The position numbers and the translations under genes are program-made. A stretch of 64,000 nucleotides of DNA from Hyalella azteca (lineage: Eukaryota > Arthropoda > Malacostraca > Amphipoda > Hyalellidae), in NCBI RefSeq assembly GCF_000764305.2, contig NW_025941472.1, positions 124,001 to 188,000 on the forward strand. Direction: 5' to 3'. The stretch's first letter is position 1, and every line of letters begins with the position of its first letter. This document shows, in pieces, positions 62,870 through 64,000 of the stretch. Under the pieces are notes generated by a model. The model did no database searches. It was not told where the DNA came from and saw only the letters and a program-made list of their open reading frames with translations.

Positions 62870-64000
62870 CTGGAATGATAATTAGTTAAAAATCATAAAT
62901 TCAACGTAAAGGAGCAGATTAGTTCATAAATAGCGTTCATTGTCGTTACAGAACAAAATTTATTTTGATTTCACACCATAAATGTTTGTTTTAGGTTCCG
63001 GTTTCATCAGGACAAACCTGGAGGTCGATTTTCGTCGTCAGCGAAGTGAGGAGGAGCAGCACCGACAGTTATAGATGTCAAGTAGGCGTCCAGAAAATCA
63101 TGGACCAAAGGCAGCTCGAGTGCCTCTCCAACATCAGCCTCGTCTAAAGCAAGCTGCAGAACGCCGTGGGCTGAGAGCAGCGTCAGGTTGTGCCATTCCC
63201 CGTCACTTACGGGAACATCCACAATGGTCATGTTGACAGGCGGGTTCGCTCCCAGTTTGGATGTGTACTCTAAGAACTGGTCTCTTATAACGACCATGGT
63301 GTAATCGTTATTTGTTGCGGCATATACCAGAACTCCATTGTCAACCAATGTTCGGAACCGAAAACTCAGGCTTTTTGCTGGTGCTGATGCCAACTGGCGA
63401 CTGATGCGATTTCGGAGTCCATTGACTGCAGGATTGTTGCCAGAGATTCGATGATACAGCCAGGGCAGCAGCTGTCGTCGTCGGTGTTGCTCTGTTATTA
63501 AGAATTCAATATAAGAATTGCCGTCGAAAGAGGCTGGGTGCAGGGACGACTCACAATTCTTCGCCATGAGCCCGTTAGGACAAATGCACATATGCGTTGA
63601 CCATCGGTCAATGCAAACGCCACCTTCTCCGCAGGGGCTTCCAGCGCAAACATTTGGGCGTCTCTCGCAGACGTCGGTGATGCCCCTTGACTGTGCGGAA
63701 AAAAAGAAGAATAATTCAACAAACTGAACCTGGGCTAAAATGCTAAAGATCAATCGTATAAATAATTATGAATTCATGCACGAATACTTAGACGTGTATC
63801 TTTTAATATGAAAACAAAAGACGCACCTGGATGGAGGCCGACAGGTTAAGAGGTCGGCCGTTGATGGACGCGCCGTGCAGGCAACCGACGAAGTCATCAG
63901 ACAAGACCTGGCCAGGCCTCTCCTGTATGGGGTCCACGGTCATCACCCCGCCCATGTACATGGGCTCGTTGTTGAAGTTCAGCGTGCTGAAGAAGTAGTT
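61206..64000 (-). CDS. Fat/FAT4-type atypical cadherin, C-terminal part
   Basis: 3' end of a giant protocadherin acting at the cell surface in planar cell polarity and Hippo growth control. Exons: 63827 to beyond 64000 (58 codons, end of a laminin-G domain with VGCLHGASINGRPLNL), 63018-63690 (EGF module with about eight Cys, DVCERRPNVCAGSPCGEGG, then most of a laminin-G domain with GEWHNLTLL), and 61206-62869 (LamG end FIGCIAALAVDG, membrane span SIGITLVIIFFVLLLVAIM, then basic stop-transfer KQRKEK). Phases match (0 and 1). The cytoplasmic tail of about 480 residues is in one exon. It contains SDSGRSPQ-like TDSGRSPQDSGYAESAE, PSDIDIVYHYKGYR, Ser/Pro-rich linkers and a terminal block WDYLLNWGPNFESLVGVF, ending EEYV. 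The last two motifs resemble Fat/FAT4 tails rather than Fat-like/FAT1-3. The cadherin repeats lie beyond 64000. Drosophila ft or vertebrate FAT4 orthology is an inference. Confidence 0.88.
63018..63690 (-). CDS. Fat-like exon with EGF and laminin-G domains
   Basis: Acceptor cgcacag|TCA in phase 0, donor G|gtttgt in phase 1. One Cys-rich EGF module is followed by a LamG fold starting ASFDGNSYIEF. Confidence 0.9.
63827..64000 (-). CDS. Fat-like exon, partial (LamG end), runs off the window
   Basis: It encodes NYFFSTLNFNNEPMYMGG and ends SASIQ at donor CAG|gtgcgt. The 5' boundary is outside the window. Confidence 0.85.

Noticed and set aside
61206..64000. Neurexin or CELSR/Flamingo identity for the LamG/EGF gene
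   Set aside because: The long tail with PSDIDIVYHYKGYR and LLNWGPNFE is unlike neurexin, and there is no seven-span region as in CELSR.

Overview
The window is nuclear DNA from an animal, probably an arthropod and perhaps a crustacean. The evidence is long introns with GT-AG boundaries, CR1/Jockey-type LINE remains, a tRNA-derived SINE, MITEs and many minisatellites. The phylum is an inference from gene content and repeat style, not a measured placement. Three real protein-coding genes can be supported, all on the minus strand and all split by introns. Nearly all the other open frames are chance ORFs or translations of tandem repeats.

Layout. (1) 2882-4271 holds three lysine-rich internal exons of translation initiation factor eIF2 subunit beta. 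The first coding exon and the conserved C-terminal half were not found. (2) 4272-17825 is repeat territory: a 1.1-kb foldback element, other inverted and direct duplications, and an old LINE on the minus strand (about 14150 down to 10340). The LINE has been invaded by a MITE (13347-13990) and a tRNA-derived SINE (11254-11590). Copies of one diverged repeat family lie on both sides of it. (3) 17826-47381 is a complete STEAP-family metalloreductase gene: ten coding exons, 1551 nt, 516 codons plus stop, with phases agreeing at every junction. Exons 3-10 cluster at 17826-22742. Exons 1-2 lie at 46661-47381, across an intron of about 23.9 kb. That intron carries at least a dozen unrelated minisatellites or local duplications, including a roughly 1.95-kb array of a 31-bp unit. 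(4) 47382-61205 has no recognised protein exon. It contains a candidate 5' noncoding STEAP exon, a 32-bp minisatellite and a piggyBac-like MITE. (5) 61206-64000 is the 3' end of a Fat/FAT4-type atypical cadherin: LamG end, EGF plus LamG, membrane span and a large cytoplasmic tail in the last exon.

The three genes have unrelated known roles (translation initiation; membrane iron/copper reduction; planar polarity and Hippo signalling). I see no operon-like or pathway link between them. I found no convincing new multi-gene system. The most notable observations are the triplicated splice acceptor of STEAP exon 4, the minisatellite-packed giant intron, the 120-bp higher-order repeat next to STEAP exon 9, the nested transposon history of the 10-15 kb block, and the near-identical size and phase of the eIF2-beta lysine-block exons.
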